DNA from: DAOUEG01 sp964595455
GTDB lineage: Bacteria; Chloroflexota; Dehalococcoidia; Dehalococcoidales; RBG-16-60-22
DNA length: 23,705 nucleotides
Reading direction: 5' to 3'
Assembly (NCBI GenBank): GCA_964595455.1
Contig: CAZQQL010000047.1
Location: forward strand, 1 to 23,705
The translations under genes and the position numbers were made by a program. Shown one piece after another: positions 22,352 through 23,705 of this stretch; position 1 is the first letter of the stretch, and every line of letters begins with the position of its first letter. A model generated the notes under the pieces. It was not told the origin of the DNA. It ran no database searches and saw nothing but the letters and a program-made list of their open reading frames with translations.

Positions 22352-23689
22352 CTAGTAGATCCCTGCTTCCCTGACCGCGGCCATGAGCGCCCGGTAGTTG
22401 TCCGGGTTCTTGCATTCCGTGGTGGCGGCGCCCTGCGCCAAAATAAAGCCGCCGCCGGGGGCGCAGGCTTCGATCAGTTTCAAGCAGATCTCCTTAACGT
22501 CTTTCGGGGTGCCGTAGAGCATGGCGGAGCCGGGTACGTTGCCGCCGATGCAGCAGCGGTCCCCGATGGCTTTCTTGGCGGCGGCCATGTCCGTCTTATC
22601 GAATTCCCAGGTCACCCAGCCCTTGGGGAAATCGCCGATGTAGTCCAGCCGCTGGTTGTAGGCGCCCTCCGCGAAGAGGTTAACGCAGATACCTTCTTCG
22701 ATGAAGGAATCGATGACCTTTTTCAGAGACGGCCAGTAGAATTTCTCGAACTGTTTGCGGGACATGAAGGTGTCATCGCCGCGATGCAGCGGGAACGACA
22801 CGACCCGGCCGTTGAAGGCGTTCATATTGGCGATGGTGCGCTCGATGAAGGGGCCGGTCACCATGTTGACGGCTTCGAGGAGCTTCTCCGGCTGGCGGTA
22901 CATGTCCATGGCGATGCCCTTGGTGCCGCGCAGGTAGTTGCCGATGACATCGAACGGGGCGAGTCCCATACCGTTGCGGTAAGGCGGGAAACCCATGGCG
23001 ACCATTTCCTGTTCTATGGCTCTGGTCTCCTTCGCCCATTGTTCCTGAAGTTCTCCAGCTTCAATCAACTTGCGGAACGAGTTCCGGACAGCCGGGTTGC
23101 TGAAGGGCATGGAGAGGGCCATCGGCATGCCGACCAAGGCGCTGAGCGGCGGGAAGAAACCCAGTCCTTCGGCGGCGCCGGTCATGCGGGGCATGAGGAC
23201 GCGGAAAGCGAAATCGGCCGGGTCCTTGAAGAGCGCATCGTATTCATCGGACTTCATGTACTGGCCTTCGATGAACTGGGTGGAAATGGCGGTATCGGGC
23301 AGGCCATGGCCCGGCCAGGCGGAGTTCTTGGCATCCAGAATATCCATGGCGCGGCCGCAGCCGATCATGCCGGCGCCCATGAAGCCGTCCATGTCCTCGT
23401 AAAAGTCCTCGACGAACTTGACCCAGGATTCGCGGAGCTTCTTGACGTCATACATGACCGTTTTGAAATCATAGCCGGCATAATAGGCCGGGAAATGGCC
23501 GTTATGCAGACTCACCGGGACGCGGTCGGCTTCTTCACAGCGCGTGGTGGTGGTCATGCGTCTGGCTCGTTCCTTGTAGAACTTTTCAGCGCGGGCGTCC
23601 CTGAACTTGATGCCTTTCCCGGCGAGGTAGTCCGCCTCTCGTTTGTCCCTTTTTTCTTCCCTGGTTAGTTCGGACCACGGTTTTTCCAT
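22352..23689 (-). CDS. UroD-family protein, corrinoid methyltransferase-like (copy 2)
   Basis: The product is 445 aa, a paralogue of copy 1 (shared blocks: WPGHGLPDTA, FIEGQYMKSDEYDALFKDP, AMDMYRQPEKLLEAVN, FPLHRGDDTFMS, EFDKTDMAAAKKAIGDR, GGNVPGSAM). A charged N-terminal helix (about 1-45) precedes the barrel. Clear divergence from copy 1 (perhaps about a third identical, by eye) suggests different substrates or partner proteins rather than recent duplication. The ATG has AGGAG seven bases ahead and lies 17 bases from the window edge, so any upstream gene of the operon, perhaps a corrinoid protein, is out of view. Both copies lack signal peptides and should be cytoplasmic. Confidence 0.88.
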   Translation of the reverse strand: MEKPWSELTREEKRDKREADYLAGKGIKFRDARAEKFYKERARRMTTTTRCEEADRVPVSLHNGHFPAYYAGYDFKTVMYDVKKLRESWVKFVEDFYEDMDGFMGAGMIGCGRAMDILDAKNSAWPGHGLPDTAISTQFIEGQYMKSDEYDALFKDPADFAFRVLMPRMTGAAEGLGFFPPLSALVGMPMALSMPFSNPAVRNSFRKLIEAGELQEQWAKETRAIEQEMVAMGFPPYRNGMGLAPFDVIGNYLRGTKGIAMDMYRQPEKLLEAVNMVTGPFIERTIANMNAFNGRVVSFPLHRGDDTFMSRKQFEKFYWPSLKKVIDSFIEEGICVNLFAEGAYNQRLDYIGDFPKGWVTWEFDKTDMAAAKKAIGDRCCIGGNVPGSAMLYGTPKDVKEICLKLIEACAPGGGFILAQGAATTECKNPDNYRALMAAVREAGIY

Positions 23690-23705
23690 CGATCATCTCC
23701 TAGAA

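Noticed and set aside
20948..23689. Heme biosynthesis hemE genes
   Set aside because: Both proteins are much longer than HemE, lie in a tandem pair, and have no other heme genes nearby.

Overview
The window looks like one end of an assembled contig from a moderately GC-rich (high 50s percent, judged by eye) anaerobic bacterium. Bases 6-39 are an Illumina adapter, so the left edge is a library artefact and not genome. The gene content (NuoE/F/G-like flavin and iron-sulfur subunits, uroporphyrinogen-decarboxylase-type methyltransferases, an orphan molybdopterin oxidoreductase, iron-sulfur flavoproteins, V4R-like and FIST proteins, and Thr-rich surface linkers beside an ECF sigma factor) fits a strict anaerobe. 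An uncultured Chloroflexota/Dehalococcoidia-type genome is my best guess. That is an inference from gene style, with no marker gene in the window, and a Desulfobacterota-type host is not excluded. I saw no tRNA, rRNA, CRISPR array, transposase or integrase.

Layout from left to right. (1) 40-2842, minus strand: a tight operon of a 59-aa protein, two different V4R-like proteins, a class V cysteine desulfurase and a truncated small protein. (2) 2843-3246: a gene-poor gap with a large inverted repeat and three hairpins. (3) 3247-5487, minus: a cytoplasmic molybdopterin oxidoreductase with no partner subunits beside it, preceded by a promoter and a tandem palindrome. (4) 5629-8139, plus: a fused two-domain flavodoxin-fold protein followed by a two-gene split version of the same architecture. 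The split version keeps a full four-Cys iron-sulfur flavoprotein motif that the fused copy has partly lost. (5) 8219-9531, minus: a 66-aa protein and a FIST protein. (6) 9897-11097, plus: an alpha/beta hydrolase of the chloroperoxidase/arylesterase type and a DUF1059 protein. (7) 11184-14470, minus: ECF sigma factor, membrane anti-sigma-like protein and a VWA lipoprotein, the last two sharing Thr-rich linkers. (8) 14728-17776, minus: NuoE-, NuoF- and NuoG-N-like subunits. (9) 17892-18863, plus: a divergent LuxR-type regulator. (10) 18960-20561, minus: an FMN-binding glutamate-synthase-type protein with an N-terminal Cys cluster. (11) 20948-23689, minus: two tandem UroD-family methyltransferase-like paralogues.

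How the parts may work together. The NuoEFG-like trio would pass electrons between NAD(H) and an iron-sulfur partner, but no catalytic hydrogenase or dehydrogenase subunit lies in the block. Its partner is therefore elsewhere, or is one of the soluble redox enzymes here. The LuxR-type gene is the obvious candidate regulator of that trio. The sigma/anti-sigma/VWA set looks like one envelope-sensing unit. No single locus is a clear new defence or biosynthetic system. The most unusual pieces are the V4R-pair/cysteine desulfurase operon, the fused-plus-split flavoprotein cluster, and several strong inverted repeats in intergenic DNA.
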